Below, piece after piece: positions 10,470 through 22,700 of a DNA stretch of 64,000 nt; positions within the stretch are counted from its first letter, which is position 1, and the number at the start of each line of letters is the position of its first letter. The stretch spans positions 912,501 through 976,500 of the forward strand of contig NW_025408682.1 of assembly GCF_020360975.1 (NCBI RefSeq), given 5' to 3'. The position numbers were made by a program, and so were the translations under genes. Below the pieces are notes generated by a model. The model did no database searches. It saw nothing but the letters and a program-made list of their open reading frames with translations, and was not told the DNA's origin. The stretch is from Hirsutella rhossiliensis. Taxonomy: Eukaryota > Ascomycota > Sordariomycetes > Hypocreales > Ophiocordycipitaceae.

Positions 10470-11640
10470 AGTAGTTAAACTAAAATAGCTAGGACTATTC
10501 GACGGTACTTATAGTACGCTTCGAGACTTTCTTACCTAACTTAAGGCCTACTACTGGTTTTACCCTACGAAACTCTTAGACCTAGTTAAAAAGGTACTCT
10601 ATATAGGAAATTATTTATCTAGAACGGCACTCGCTTAGTTTAGACCTATTATAAAGGACTTTCTCGATAACTAACTAGCGCGACGAGATAATAAGATAGA
10701 TAAAGTCTTTACTAGTTTCTAAGGATTTAAAGAAGCTATTATAAAGGTATTTAGAATAACTAACGAGGAATAAGAAGCTAAATAGAAACTTTAAGAACTC
10801 TAATAAAGGATCTTAGTATTAGATTATACTACGAAGTTCTATTAAGTTACCTTAAAGCTAAGCTTAATTAGGACGACGAACCTCTTATATTACGATTCTA
10901 CGATAAGCTTAAAGAAGAAGATAAGGACGAGCTCTATAAGGAAAATCGACCTAATAACCTCTCGGACTATATTACTATAGTAGTATAAATCGATAATAGA
11001 TAATATACGCGATACTAAGAAAAGAAATAAGGAAGATAAAACTAGAACCCTTCCTATAAGAATAACTTTAACCGATACGCTAACTATAAAAAGAAGCGTA
11101 AAACTCCTATTACCTATACCTATATAACTAACCTAGGTAGGATAGATCTAGATATAATATAGAAAAGTAAAGGAAAGTATTTTAACTATAGGAAACTTAG
11201 ATATTACTTTAAAGAATATAGATAACCTTATAAAGAGAAGAAAACCTACTAGGTACTAGCCTTAAAAGGTAAGAAATACCTAAACGCTATTAATAGATAG
11301 GAACTAAAGTATAAACTCCTTAGTTAGACTATATACTATAACGATAAATATACGGTATACCTAAGCGATAAGAATAGTACTAGATAGTTCCTAAAGCTAT
11401 TAAGGAAAACCCTTATAATAATATAGCGAAGGGATCTTAAAATATAGAAATAAGTTAAATTTATAGAACCGGAATACCCTTATCTTAAAGGAGTCTCCTA
11501 AAACTAGATTAGGAAGTATAGTAAACGATTTTAGGAAGATATATAAAATAAAAATCGATAATAGTAACGGGCAATCTATAAATAATATAATAAGGAAGAT
11601 ATAGATATAGCCCTTATACTTATAAAACTCGGATAATAAC
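10470..11640 (+). pseudogene. Element C gag, RIP-destroyed
   Basis: Capsid-like reading (retrotransposon gag family): FDGT, then LKAYYWFYPTKL, then a long helical part with several in-frame stops. At 11178-11219 the frame reads YFNYRKLRYYFKEY. This fits CX2CX4HX4C exactly with all four zinc ligands changed to Tyr. A downstream LLSWT motif is common in fungal chromovirus gag. The start codon is not identifiable. About 1.2 kb between here and the protease (11640-12900) has no motif I can name. Confidence 0.7.
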
Positions 11641-12899
11641 CTAAGGAGGAATAACGAAGTATCGACGATATAAGCTCTAAAGAATAAGAAATACCTAGAG
11701 AAATAGAAGACGAGAACGAACTTATACTACTACCTTCGCTACTAAGGGAAAATACTACGATTAGAGAATACGCTTTATACTTTAAAGAATTTAAAGAAAT
11801 ACTTAAAATTAAAACCTAATAAATACCTTAAATTCTTATAGAAAACTAATAAGCTATACTAATTCGATATTAACTAGTACTACGTAAAGGAGACTATACT
11901 ATAGCTATCGCTATAGTCGATACCTTTATAGCTCTATAATAAGAATAGTAATTATAAAGAGAATTTAAAAACGATCTATAAATACTACTTACTTATAAGT
12001 ACTATAAGTATATTTTATAAATATTATACGTTTACTTAGATTATATAATATACTTTTAAATAAAAGTACGATATAACGCCTTCCTAGTTAAGTTTAAAGG
12101 ATAAGTACTTTCGAAACCCTACTTAAGTATAAAACTAAACTACTAGAAAATCGATTAACGCTACCTAAACGACTAAGTTATATTATTAGAACCCGATTAT
12201 AGCACGCTACTTAAATACCGCGATAATTATAGCTTATTAATAAGATATCTTTTAGAGATATATAAAATCTATAAATACGCTAAAATAAAAGAATAGTATA
12301 GCGCTACTTACTTTAAGGTATCCGAACTATTAATCTTTTAAAGACTTATATAACGAATTAAATATAATAAAAAAGATTATAACGAATATATATACTTAAA
12401 CTATAGAGTTTATAAATATAAAAAAGTATAAGTATAGTATAAACGATATAACGGTATATTAAAAGATTACTAGTAATACGTATAAAGGCTATAAGCTATA
12501 TTTAACTAAGGAAAAATTAATATAGACGAACTACGCGTAAAATAAAAAGATATAGAACGAAAACTTAATCTTTAGTATAAAAATAAATAGAATTACGAAG
12601 CACGGTATATAATTAACTATAAAGTAATATAATATAAACGATATAGCGTTAAGAAATAAGAAATCTTCGATTAGCTATAAGAAATTAGTCTCTTAAGCCC
12701 TAATATAATACTACGCGACGAAAATATAAAGAAATAATATTAATAATAAATCGAAGAAGAATACTTAAATAAAATAAATAAAGACTAGGTAAAAAACGAG
12801 GTACGCTATCTATAAAAGGGCTATAGACTAGTATAATATAATAAGATCTAAGGACCCTATATATAGTAACGGTAAGCTATAGCGACTAAATAGTATTAA

Positions 12900-15800
12900 A
12901 TATCTAAATCGTAGGATATTATATATATATACTTTTAGACTATAGCGCGATAGGTAATTACGTTTTACCTAGAGTTATTAATCGTTATTAACTTATATAG
13001 AGATATAAGAAAGATCTATATAAACTTACGAATATTAAAGGAGAGGCCTTTAACTATAATAATAGAATTATTAATATAGAGATTAATTACCTTAATATTA
13101 ATATCTAGGGCTACGACGAATAAGTTAACTTTAATATTATAGATATTAGAAAATATAACTTTATATTAAGGCTTTTATAGCTATAGGAGAGTAACCTATT
13201 AATTAACTAAAGAACTAGCTAGCTATATTAAGATAAAGATATAAGTTTCTAAGACTAGTAGATTAAGAAGAAAGTAAAATTTTACGATAATTTAGCTATT
13301 AAATAGGATAAAAGGGATAACCGTTTAAGTAAATTATTATAGGCTTTAGCAATATAAACGAAAATAATAACTAAACTAGTAGATATAATAAAATCGACTA
13401 ATAAGACCTATATACTAACTAATATAGCTATATAACTTAGTATCTAATATAAATAGAATAAAGGATATAATATAAAGATCTAAAGAGTTATTATTACTCT
13501 AAGGAAAGACCTTAAATAAATTAATAAAGAGCTTAAGTTAAGAGGAACTAGCTCTTAAGAGAAAGAATAAAGCCTATAAGATAGAATAAAGAATATCCCT
13601 TAAGAATACTAAAAATATAATAAACTCTTTAAGGAAGAACTTAAGATAGGGTTACTTAAATATAGCTAATAAGACTACGAAATTTATCTTAAGGATAGAA
13701 TAACGCCGACGTTCTATAAGATCTATAACCTAAACGAAAAGCAACTATAAACGCTACGCGACTACCTTAATAAGAATCTATAAAAGGGATATATATAAAT
13801 ATTAATATCCGAAGTAAGCTATCTAGTTATATTTATTTTAAAGAAAAATAGTAAGCTATAACTAGTTATTAACTATAGACGCTTAAACGATATTATAATA
13901 AAGAACTAAATACTATTACCGCTTATATTAAAACTATAAGATTAATTATATAGTAAAAAATAGTTTATAGCCCTCGATCTTAAAGGCGCCTATAACTTAA
14001 TACGTATAAAAAAGGGATATAAATAGATAATAGCCTTTAGAATAAAATTTAGACTATTTAAATATCTAGTAATACTATTTAAACTTATAAATATACTAGC
14101 TACCTTTTAATAAATAATTAATAATATCCTATATAAATACTTAGATATCTTTATAGTAGTATACCTAGATAATATCTTAATCTTCTTAGATACCTTAAAA
14201 GAATATAAGGAATACGTTTATAAGGTACTTCGCGTACTTTAAAATATAAAGTTACTAGTTAAACTAAAGAAAAGTAAGTTCTATATATAAGAAGTAGACT
14301 TCCTTAGATATATAATCTTACTAAGAGAGATATAGATATAATAAGATAAGATTAACTTAGTTAAAGAATAGCTAACGCTAAAGAACGTTAAGGATATATA
14401 AAGTTTCCTAAGATTTATAAATTACTACTAACGATTTATTAAAGATTTCGGAAAGATCGTAATACTACTATATAACTTAATAAAGAAGGAAAAAGAATTT
14501 ATATAGGACTATAAAGCTAACGAAGCTTTTAAATATATTAAAACTATAATTATATAAGAACTAGTTTTAACTACCTTTAATCTAGAACGATAAATCGAAC
14601 TTAAAACCGATATATTAGACTTTACTCTAGGAGTATAAATTAGATAAAAGGATAATAAAGGAAGACTATAACTAATTATATTCTACTCGAAAAAGCTATA
14701 TAGCATAGAACTTAATTACCTTATCTATAATAAAGAATTCCTTATAATTATTTAAGCTTTTAAGGAATTTTAATACTACCTTCTTAGAAGTAAGTATAAA
14801 GTTAAGGTCTATATAGATTATAAGAATATCTTATACTTTATAATAATATAATACTTAAACGGATAATAGATCTAATAAGCTAAATATTTATTAGAATTTA
14901 ACTACGAAATAATCTATAGAAAAGGAATAGAAAACGGTCGAGCTAATACCCTTAGTCGATAAAGTAACTATAATATAAGAGCACTTATAGCGAAAGAATA
15001 GCTCTTAAAAATCAACGAAAACGGGAACTACTAGCAACGATAGCTAAATATAATATTTAAAGTATAACCTAACGACTTAATATACTAAAAGATCCTAAAA
15101 TAAATAAAAGAATATAAAGTATTAAAGGGATATAATATAGAATATTCGGAAGTTTTAATATATAAGAATAAAATCTAGATACTACTAGCGTTATAAGATA
15201 AAGTTATATAAGATATATATAAATATCTAATATATAGATACTAAGGAATCTAAAGAATAATAAAACGGATTAAACGATAATATAACTTCTTATAGCTTAA
15301 GGAAGTAGTACGATAAGTTATTAAAGAATATAAACTTTATATACGAAGTAAAGCTAAATAATATAAACTATATAGAGAATTATAACCGCTACTAGTACTA
15401 AAGAAACTATAGGATTCGATAGCTTTTAATTATATTATAAAGCTACTACCGTTAAAAGAACCTATAACTAACGTTAAATATAATAGTATATTCGTTATTA
15501 CTAATAGACTAACGAAGTATAGGTACTTCTTACCGTATAAAGACATAAGTAATATAAAAGAGCTAGTATATATATTCCTATAAACTATTATTAGTAATTA
15601 TAGACTACTAAATAAGATTATCTTTAATATAGAAAGTACCTTTATAGCTAAGTTTTAGTAACCTCTTATAGTATAATTAAGGACGAAATATAAGCTTAGT
15701 ATAGCTTATTACTTATAAATAGATAGATAAATAAAACGACTTAACTAAACGCTTAAATAATATTTACAATACTATATTAGCTATAAATAAAACGATTAAG

Positions 15801-16420
15801 TTAAATAGCTACTAATAGCGTAACTAGCTTATAATAGCTTAGTTACGGAAATAACTAAGCTTTTACTAGTATACGCTAATTATAAATATAACCTAGAAGT
15901 ATTTAAGGTTACTTAATAAAGACTATAAGCGGAACGAGCGATACTATAAGTAGATTAGCTATAAAAATTATATAAAGAAATATAATAAGAACTTTAATTT
16001 ATTAAAGAATAAATATCTACTTACTATAATCGGAAAAGATTATAGGGACTAATCTTTTAAGAGGGAGATATAGTCTACCTTATACGACGAAATATTAAAA
16101 TAAAATAACTAAGTAATAAATTAGATTTTAAGAAACTTAGACTATTTAAGGTTAAGAAAACTATTTTAAAAGTTAACTACGAACTTTCGCTACTAATAAT
16201 AATATAGATATACCTAATATTTTATATCTTATTATTAGAACTAGCGCTATAAAACGCTAAACTATAGGAAAAATTAAAGTTAACGACGATTAAGAATATA
16301 AAGTAAAATAGATACTAGATATAAGAAAATAAGGTTAGTAATAAGAATACCTTATTAAGTAGAAGGGATATAGACTAAAGGAAAATACCTAGGAACTACT
16401 TAAGCACTTAACCTATTATA
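12900..16420 (+). pseudogene. Element C pol with C-terminal chromodomain, RIP-destroyed
   Basis: Domains in order are as follows. Aspartic protease near 12930, where a DxGA-type site reads DYSA. RT 13830-14300, with LVINYRRLND, ALDLKGAYNLIRI and the catalytic box YLDN at 14162-14173 in place of YLDD. RNase H 14570-14970, with KTDISDFTLGV. Integrase core about 15220-15900, with ESTFIAKF and KYKLSIAYY. Finally a chromodomain at 16293-16415 reading EYLIK-KGYRLKENT-E. The chromodomain places it among the chromoviruses, which in other elements steer integration to heterochromatin. Dozens of TAG/TAA stops sit at Trp/Gln positions. It is inactive. Confidence 0.8.
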
Positions 16421-16449
16421 GTTCTCTACTTTAATAGTTCTACTAGTAA

Positions 16450-17007
16450 AATCTACCCTAGGTATCGTAAAATCGCCTAATTAATTATATTAAATCTACC
16501 TATAGACTAAATATCGACCACCGCTTTAGATTCTTAGCGCTTAGCCTCGTTAAGGTTATCTAAGGAATAAAGGCCCCGACGGACTATCTCGGTACCCTTT
16601 ATCTTTAGCTAGCGCTTTTAATAGCGAAGCCGCGCTAAACGAGCTAAGGCTTCGTTTAGGTCGGCTTAAGCTTTTAATATTCGCTTCTTAGTAATTTCTT
16701 CTTCTTTATTTAATCGATCGGACTCTAGATTTATTTAGGATACTAAGAAACACGTTAGCTATAAATAATAAGTAGGATAATAAAGTTACCTACGAGAGCT
16801 AATCGCTACGCCCGACGTATTATAGGAACGACCCCGCCGTATATATTCGGCATACTTAGAAGATTTCTCTAGCATTTTATAGCGGAAGCCGCGCAACGAA
16901 TAGAAAGAATATAGTATAACGTCGAAACTAAGACGATTAATAGACTTAGCTAAACGAATACGCTTAAGGGTCTTACGAGAACGATCCTTTAACACGCGAC
17001 TAGACAT
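16450..17007 (-). pseudogene. Antisense ORF of element C (CxxC..C plus coiled coil)
   Basis: This ORF lies on the strand opposite gag-pol, between chromodomain and 3' LTR. It starts at an intact ATG (17007) with MSSRVLKDRSRKT. It contains YAEYIRRGRSYNTSGV, where Tyr almost certainly replaces Cys (CxxC, then Cys) through TG->TA. The uninterrupted part is 73 codons. After a TAA at 16783-16785 the same frame continues with a charged coiled coil (LNKEEEITKK, ADLNEALARLARLR) and then KIKGTEIVRRGLYSLDNLNEAK. The frame therefore once encoded about 185 aa. I recall similar unnamed ORFs in fungal repeats but no function. A nucleic-acid or zinc-binding accessory protein is a guess. Confidence 0.65.
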
Positions 17008-17124
17008 ACTATTAGCAGCATATCCTAAGGGATAGAAAGGACGAAACGGGGAATATATATACGCGCGATAAGGGTATATTTATACACGGCGGCTAAGGCA
17101 GTAGTAGGTCTTACGGATAAGACT

Positions 17125-17140
17125 AAAAGGAGGGGAGACA
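17125..17140 (+). other. Polypurine tract of element C
   Basis: AAAGGAGGGGAGACA lies immediately before the 3' LTR, the expected primer site for plus-strand DNA synthesis. Confidence 0.6.
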
Positions 17141-17143
17141 TCG

Positions 17144-17613
17144 TATTACGACCACGGTTAGCGGGCCGTAGGAGAGCCGGCCACGTTCACGTAATAAGGC
17201 GGCTTAGAACAATAGTCGGGACGAGAAGTTACTTAGGCTTAGCTTACCTAGAGCGTACGTAAGCTAAGTAAGCCTTATATAGATAGATTACTATTTAAGA
17301 GCATAGCTTATAAGTAAGCTATAGTAAGCTACGAAGGGGATTACGGCTAGGACTATAATCTAAGGATAGTCTCTACGGGTATATATAGCCACCTACTTTT
17401 ACTCCTTTAGATAGATAGCTCTCTAGCTTTTAATATAGATCTTTATTACGATTCTCTCTTTAATTTTAATTACTTAGTTATAGTCTATAGTCTACGACCT
17501 CTAACTTATTACTAACGTAATATACTTATTATTACTTAGACTACGCCCTATTATATCTACTAATATAAACCCCTCGATAGGTTTATCCCTTAGGAATAAC
17601 ACCGGTCGTTATA
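17144..17613 (+). repeat. 3' LTR of element C
   Basis: It begins TATTACGACC and ends CCGGTCGTTATA. It contains an imperfect hairpin (GGCTTAGCTTAC..GTAAGCTAAGTAAGCC, about 17236-17275) that is absent from the 5' LTR. Better CpG retention than in the 5' LTR shows lighter RIP. Confidence 0.75.
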
Positions 17614-18760
17614 TAGAGGGCCCGAAATAAAGAAAGACTTTAAGTATATCCTAGAGGATATAGGCGTTAAAGTTATTTAAACTTTAGTATATAATCTAAA
17701 GGCGAATATAGTAGTAAAATAAGGGCACTAAAAGTTAATAATAGTACTTATAAAAATAGTAGAGAAAAAAGGTAAGTAGATTAGATACCTTAACTAAGTA
17801 ATCCTTATAAACTAAATAGTAGTTAGAGAGTCTTATAGAATATTAGCTTTCTACCTATTATATAGATAGGAACCGGTACTACCTCTTAAGGTAGAATACC
17901 TAACTTAGCGACTAATCGACTAAGACGAAGTAAAGATAAAAGAAGAATTATTTAAAGTATAAGTACGAGTTTTAAAAAGGAAAGAGAAAGATATAAAAAA
18001 AGCTAAGAAAAGAGTAATAAGATATCGGAATCGATTAATAGAAAGGACGGATAAAGCTAATAAGTATACGATAAGGAAAAAAAGCCTATAACTTAAAGAC
18101 TTTATTTTACTATTCGACGTAAGATAATTAAATAATTTAGGGAGGCAAGCTAAGTATTAAATAAGGTAGAACGGTCCCTTTTAAGTAGTATCGCGCTTAA
18201 AGTAGTTTAATATATATAATATTAAGACTTTAGATAGAATTATACTTAATAAGATAATCCTAGGAGAGTATCTAAAGAAGTTTAAAAAGGATAAAGAAGG
18301 TTAATAGTACTCTACTAAGGATAACTAGTTACTCTAAGATAAGATTACTCTTAATAAGAGAAAGAAGGAAGAAATAATAGATAAAGTAGATAATTTACTA
18401 CTCTTACTAAGTAAAGAAGCCTTAGATTAAATAGTACTATAGTCGCAATAACTCCCTAATAAACCTTAGAAGGATTAAAGCTAAGAAGAGAAAGAAAAGC
18501 GACTATAGATACCTAAGAAAGGCTTAAGGTATACGATCGAGGTTCGGCTACTATAACTTAGGAAAGTAAAAAAGGACCTCTATATAGGAGCCCTAAAAAC
18601 GCTAATTTAATAAGAAAAGGAGGAGGTAAAAAGGAGTTAGGGAGGAAAAGGTAGTAAAGATAAAAATCTATAACTATCGTAAGAAGTATACTAGAACCTA
18701 ACTAGTAACTAAAGCACCGTTTAACTATCTAATTAAAGGATAACTATAATAGCTAAGATA
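17614..18760 (+). pseudogene. A1 pol, C-terminal part (integrase end)
   Basis: It resumes element A at the point matching A2 25733: RGPEIKKDFKYILEDIGVKV, integrase core and C-terminal half. Numerous in-frame stops are present. A2 retains CpG at many places where this copy has TA, so A1 is the more heavily mutated copy. 18760-19136 is non-coding element sequence with a purine run (AAAAGGGGAGACC, near 19000) and is otherwise featureless. Confidence 0.7.
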
Positions 18761-19136
18761 TTTATAAGCGCCTTACTAACTACCTTATCGTTTTAAATTT
18801 TCTACCTAAAGCTCCTTAAGTAAATAAAGATAATATTTCCTACCCTTCCTTAATAATAACCTACTCTTTACTACCTTATAGAAGATAAATAAAGATATAA
18901 TTAAATAATAAAGTAAGAAAACGAATATTCTTACTACCTACCTCCTTTAAGAATAGGATTTTTTACTTTATAGATAGGGACGTTTATTCTTTATTATAAA
19001 AGGGGAGACCTACTATAGTAAAAATAAACGCGCCTATAAGATAAATTTTAATATATTTTAACTTACTAGATTAAATATATATAACCTTAAGAGAAAAACT
19101 TTTACCGTTAAAAATAATAACTAAGCGAGACTACTT

Positions 19137-19513
19137 TAACGGGTAAGATTATACCCCTATAGACATTAGCCCGTTAAAGGGATAAGACCCCTAGCACCCC
19201 CCCCCCCCTCTAACTTTCTTCTAAGTATACTTAAAGGCGTTATAAAGACCTCGATTATCTAATTAGGCATTATCCTTAATTATAGTTAATTTAAATTTTT
19301 ATTTTTCCCCTTTAAAGTAGATACCGCTAGTTACGCGACTCTAGTAGAAACAAAGAGGCATAGAGTAAAGAAATCTCTAAGACTCGCATTTATAACCTAA
19401 AGCCTATAGAGCTATATATAGACTAAGTAATTAGATAATTGCGTAGTTAATTGCTCTGCTAATCCTTTACTACGTGCTACGCGTGCTTTAGGTATATACC
19501 CTTATCCCCGTTA
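19137..19513 (+). repeat. LTR L2, shared by A1 (3') and A2 (5')
   Basis: This 377-bp LTR runs from TAACGGG to CCCGTTA and includes a poly-C run at about 19195-19207. It is followed directly by the A body (AAACTAGTCTCTAGG) exactly as L1 is. One LTR therefore serves two neighbouring elements, which suggests tandem or unequal recombination. Confidence 0.8.
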
Positions 19514-19722
19514 AAACTAGTCTCTAGGGCGTAAACTCGTTATTCCGTTCTATTTATACGGCGACGAGTAGCTTTACGAAGCCGAGAATACCTAGAGGAC
19601 GACGGTACTATTTAGAAAAAATAAAATCTAGGGATTTAACAATTAAAGCAGCAACTACCTTAATAGCTAGAGTTAGGGACCTAATAAGGCGATAGACTTA
19701 CCGGGAAACAAATAATTAGATA

Positions 19723-22700
19723 ATGCCTTCGCTAGTAGTAAAGGAAAAGTAATAAGCTAATACTAAAAAACCCTAAGCTCCTATTATTAGCCCTATAACC
19801 CCTAATACTAGCGACTTAGTTAAGAAACTACGATCCTTATATAATACTTTAAAAGACACGAATAACGATAATAGCGTAATCTAGACCGTTCTAGAACCCT
19901 ACTAAGACCTCTTACTTATATACGCACTAATAATACTAATATAGGTACTAACGAGGGATACCCTAATAACCTTAACCTTAGCTCTCCTCTACGCGGTAGC
20001 TTATAGAGAACGTCTACCTCCCGCTAATAGATAAAAAAGTAAGCAATAAAATAGTTATAATAAGATATCCTCTAACTCCGAAAACTCTAACTCTAAATTT
20101 CGCAACCTCGTAATCTACGGGCATACTATATCTAGAAATACTAGCCGTTAAGAAGGATTATCTAATCCTACTACTAGCGATATAAAGAAAATTAAGGTAG
20201 ATATTAATAAGATTGCTAATAAACTTAGGGATATACTCGCTAGAAGCTAAGATAACCTCGTAGGAAGACTCCGCTAACTACGACTCTTACTTATCGGAAA
20301 ATTTAATAGTAAAAACGTAACTAAATTCCTTAAGAAGTTTAAACGGGAGATACGCGTTAACTATATTTACGACGAGGATAAAATAGACTAGCTCGAAGTC
20401 TATATCTCCTCTATATAAGCCCCTACTATTAAAATTCTTATAAACGGACTTACCTAGGAAGAAGCGAAAAAGAGACTCCTCTAATACTACTACGTATATA
20501 ATATTAAATAACTAGAAACTACTAACGACCGCTTAGACTATTATAACACTAAAAAGCCTAAGACTATTACGGAAGTTATAGAATAGCTTAGTCTCTACTT
20601 ATACCTATAGCGTAAGGTATAACCCGACGGCTAGGAAGAATCTATAGTCTAGTTATACTTTATCTACCGTATAATGCCGAAGGAGCTTATTATTAACGTT
20701 ATAGAGAGAAACGGGAAGATATCTAAAGTTATCTCGAAACTCCTATATAAAAGCCTTATCTATATAATTAATAATTATTTAGCACCTCGCTAAGACGTTA
20801 AGCGACGAGATATAGTATCTAAAGTCTATAATTAGAAGCTTAAGAACCTAAAGAAAGACCAGCTCTTTAGGGAAATTAATAAAGTAATAGAGGAAGCCGA
20901 ATCCGATAAGGGCGAAGAAAAACTTCCTAAAGAGCTAAAGAAAATAGATAAGAAACCTAGATAGCCCGTAAAGGAGATCTTAGACCTAATAAAAGCCTTT
21001 AAAGATATAAAGATTAACCTTACTCGCTAGTAAGAGTAGATGTTTAACTAGCTTAATAGGGAATAAAGACGTATTAGTAGTAGAGGCTACTCTTTAAGTT
21101 ATAGACGAGGAGGTAGCGTAAATACTATCGGATTTTACTACCTATCTAATTAATATACATAGCTTTAGGTTAATGCTTTTAACCGGCCTAGGAGATACTT
21201 TTATTACGGTAAAGAAGGATATTACCTTAATAAGTACGAGGTATACTCTTAGGACTATAAGATTGGATTTATAATATATAAAGTAGTAAACGGGACTCTT
21301 TACCTTAAAAGAAAAGATAATAGAAGCGCAATTCCCCCGGTGCTTATTAATAGGTTTTCTTAAATAGGTATATATATTCGAAGGCTTATCGTATACTAGG
21401 TAGATACATAGCTAGACTCCTTTATATTACTACTTATAAAATAGGTTAAAGCTACGGTTATACTATCTTACCTAAATTAGGCTACTAGTAAAAGAGAATC
21501 CGGTTTCCTAGACTAGTTCTAGAGATACGGAAGCCCGTATAAGTAGAAGCTAAGGAATCTAGAAGTAAGCGATATAAGAAAAGAAGTAAGAAGGATATCG
21601 GTTATTATAATTACGGATAATATATAATAAAGCGATATATATAATTAGATAATCTATATAACTACGATAGGGATTAATGCCTACGAGGGGAAAAGATAAA
21701 GAGTTAAAGAGGATATAGAGGAAATCGAGATAACGAGAATAGTAAAAACTAGCCTAAAGATTATCCCTATATACTATAAATATAAAGTAGATCTAGATAA
21801 GAAGTTCGATAGACTTACGGATAAAATCGTCGGAGAAATTATATATAAAAGAATCCCGATCCCTCTAAATTACCTAATCGACTTTATTCCCTAACTAAGC
21901 GAGAGACTTAGCACGAGATGCGTAGATATAGCCTAAGGTATAGAAAACACTAAATTCTAGACCCTAGAGAAAGCAGAGAGCAATGTAAGACCCTATAGAG
22001 CTACGATAACGGTTATAAAAGTAGCCGAAAATAATATAGAGAGTAGTTTACTCCTCCTCGAATATCTATAAGGAAAACTCGCGGTAGCTTTAGTATAAGT
22101 CGAAGAATAGGACGAAGAATACTAGGTCGAACCGATTAAGCTTACTTACCCTACTTATAAAGAATCGGATTATAAGTACCTCGAAGTCTAATAAGCACTA
22201 AAGGAAGTTAGGTTTATAACTAATATAATTAGCGCAACGTAACCAGCCTAAGGACTATCTAATTAATAAACTCTAAAGGTAATAAGACCGGAGAAAGACG
22301 AATTTATTATATAGGAAGCAGCACTCTCGATAAGACACTAGGAGATAACTCTAGAGGACCTTATAGCGATTCCTATAATACGTATAAATACGGTCCTTAT
22401 ACCTTTCCGCTCGCTTAAGTATATATAAGACCTACCCCGCATTTAAGTACGGCTCGGCAGCTAGAAAGCTAAAGTTCTAAGCGCCCTAATTAATACTAGG
22501 TCTAAAGGAAACCTTATTGCTAAAAGATACGTAAACGTATACGGGCTTAAAATCCTACCAATAAGAGCATTAATAACAGCGTATACTAGGTCCCCTATAG
22601 ATATAGTTAGGGAGGTAGAGACTAATCTCTATCTAGGAACGGCCTAGATATTAATCCGTCTTTATATTATGCTAGACGGAGTCTTAGTCCCCTTTATCCT

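Larger units (their letters stand above)
9818..17613 (+). mobile_element. Ty3/Gypsy chromovirus C, nested in A1
   Basis: The order is 5' LTR (9818-10264), gag, protease, RT, RNase H, integrase, chromodomain, an antisense ORF, polypurine tract and 3' LTR (17144-17613). LTR termini are TATAAC/GTTATA-type. The R-U5 halves of the LTRs match, but their first ~230 bp do not match beyond what RIP can explain. Flanking A sequences correspond to A2 positions about 1.84 kb apart and no target duplication is seen. The copy may be a recombinant of two C insertions. Confidence 0.85.
4397..19513 (+). mobile_element. Ty3/Gypsy element A, copy 1 (A1), with nested insertions
   Basis: LTR element oriented plus, with L1 at 4397-4738 and L2 at 19137-19513. 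Its gag-pol body matches A2 (19514-27252) base for base apart from C->T/G->A changes. It is interrupted by a 696-bp solo LTR (7384-8079) and by element C (9818-17613). At the C insertion about 1.84 kb of A is absent, the part that in A2 (about 23890-25732) encodes most of RT, RNase H and N-terminal integrase. The 5' LTR directly abuts rDNA spacer. The element is dead. Confidence 0.8.
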
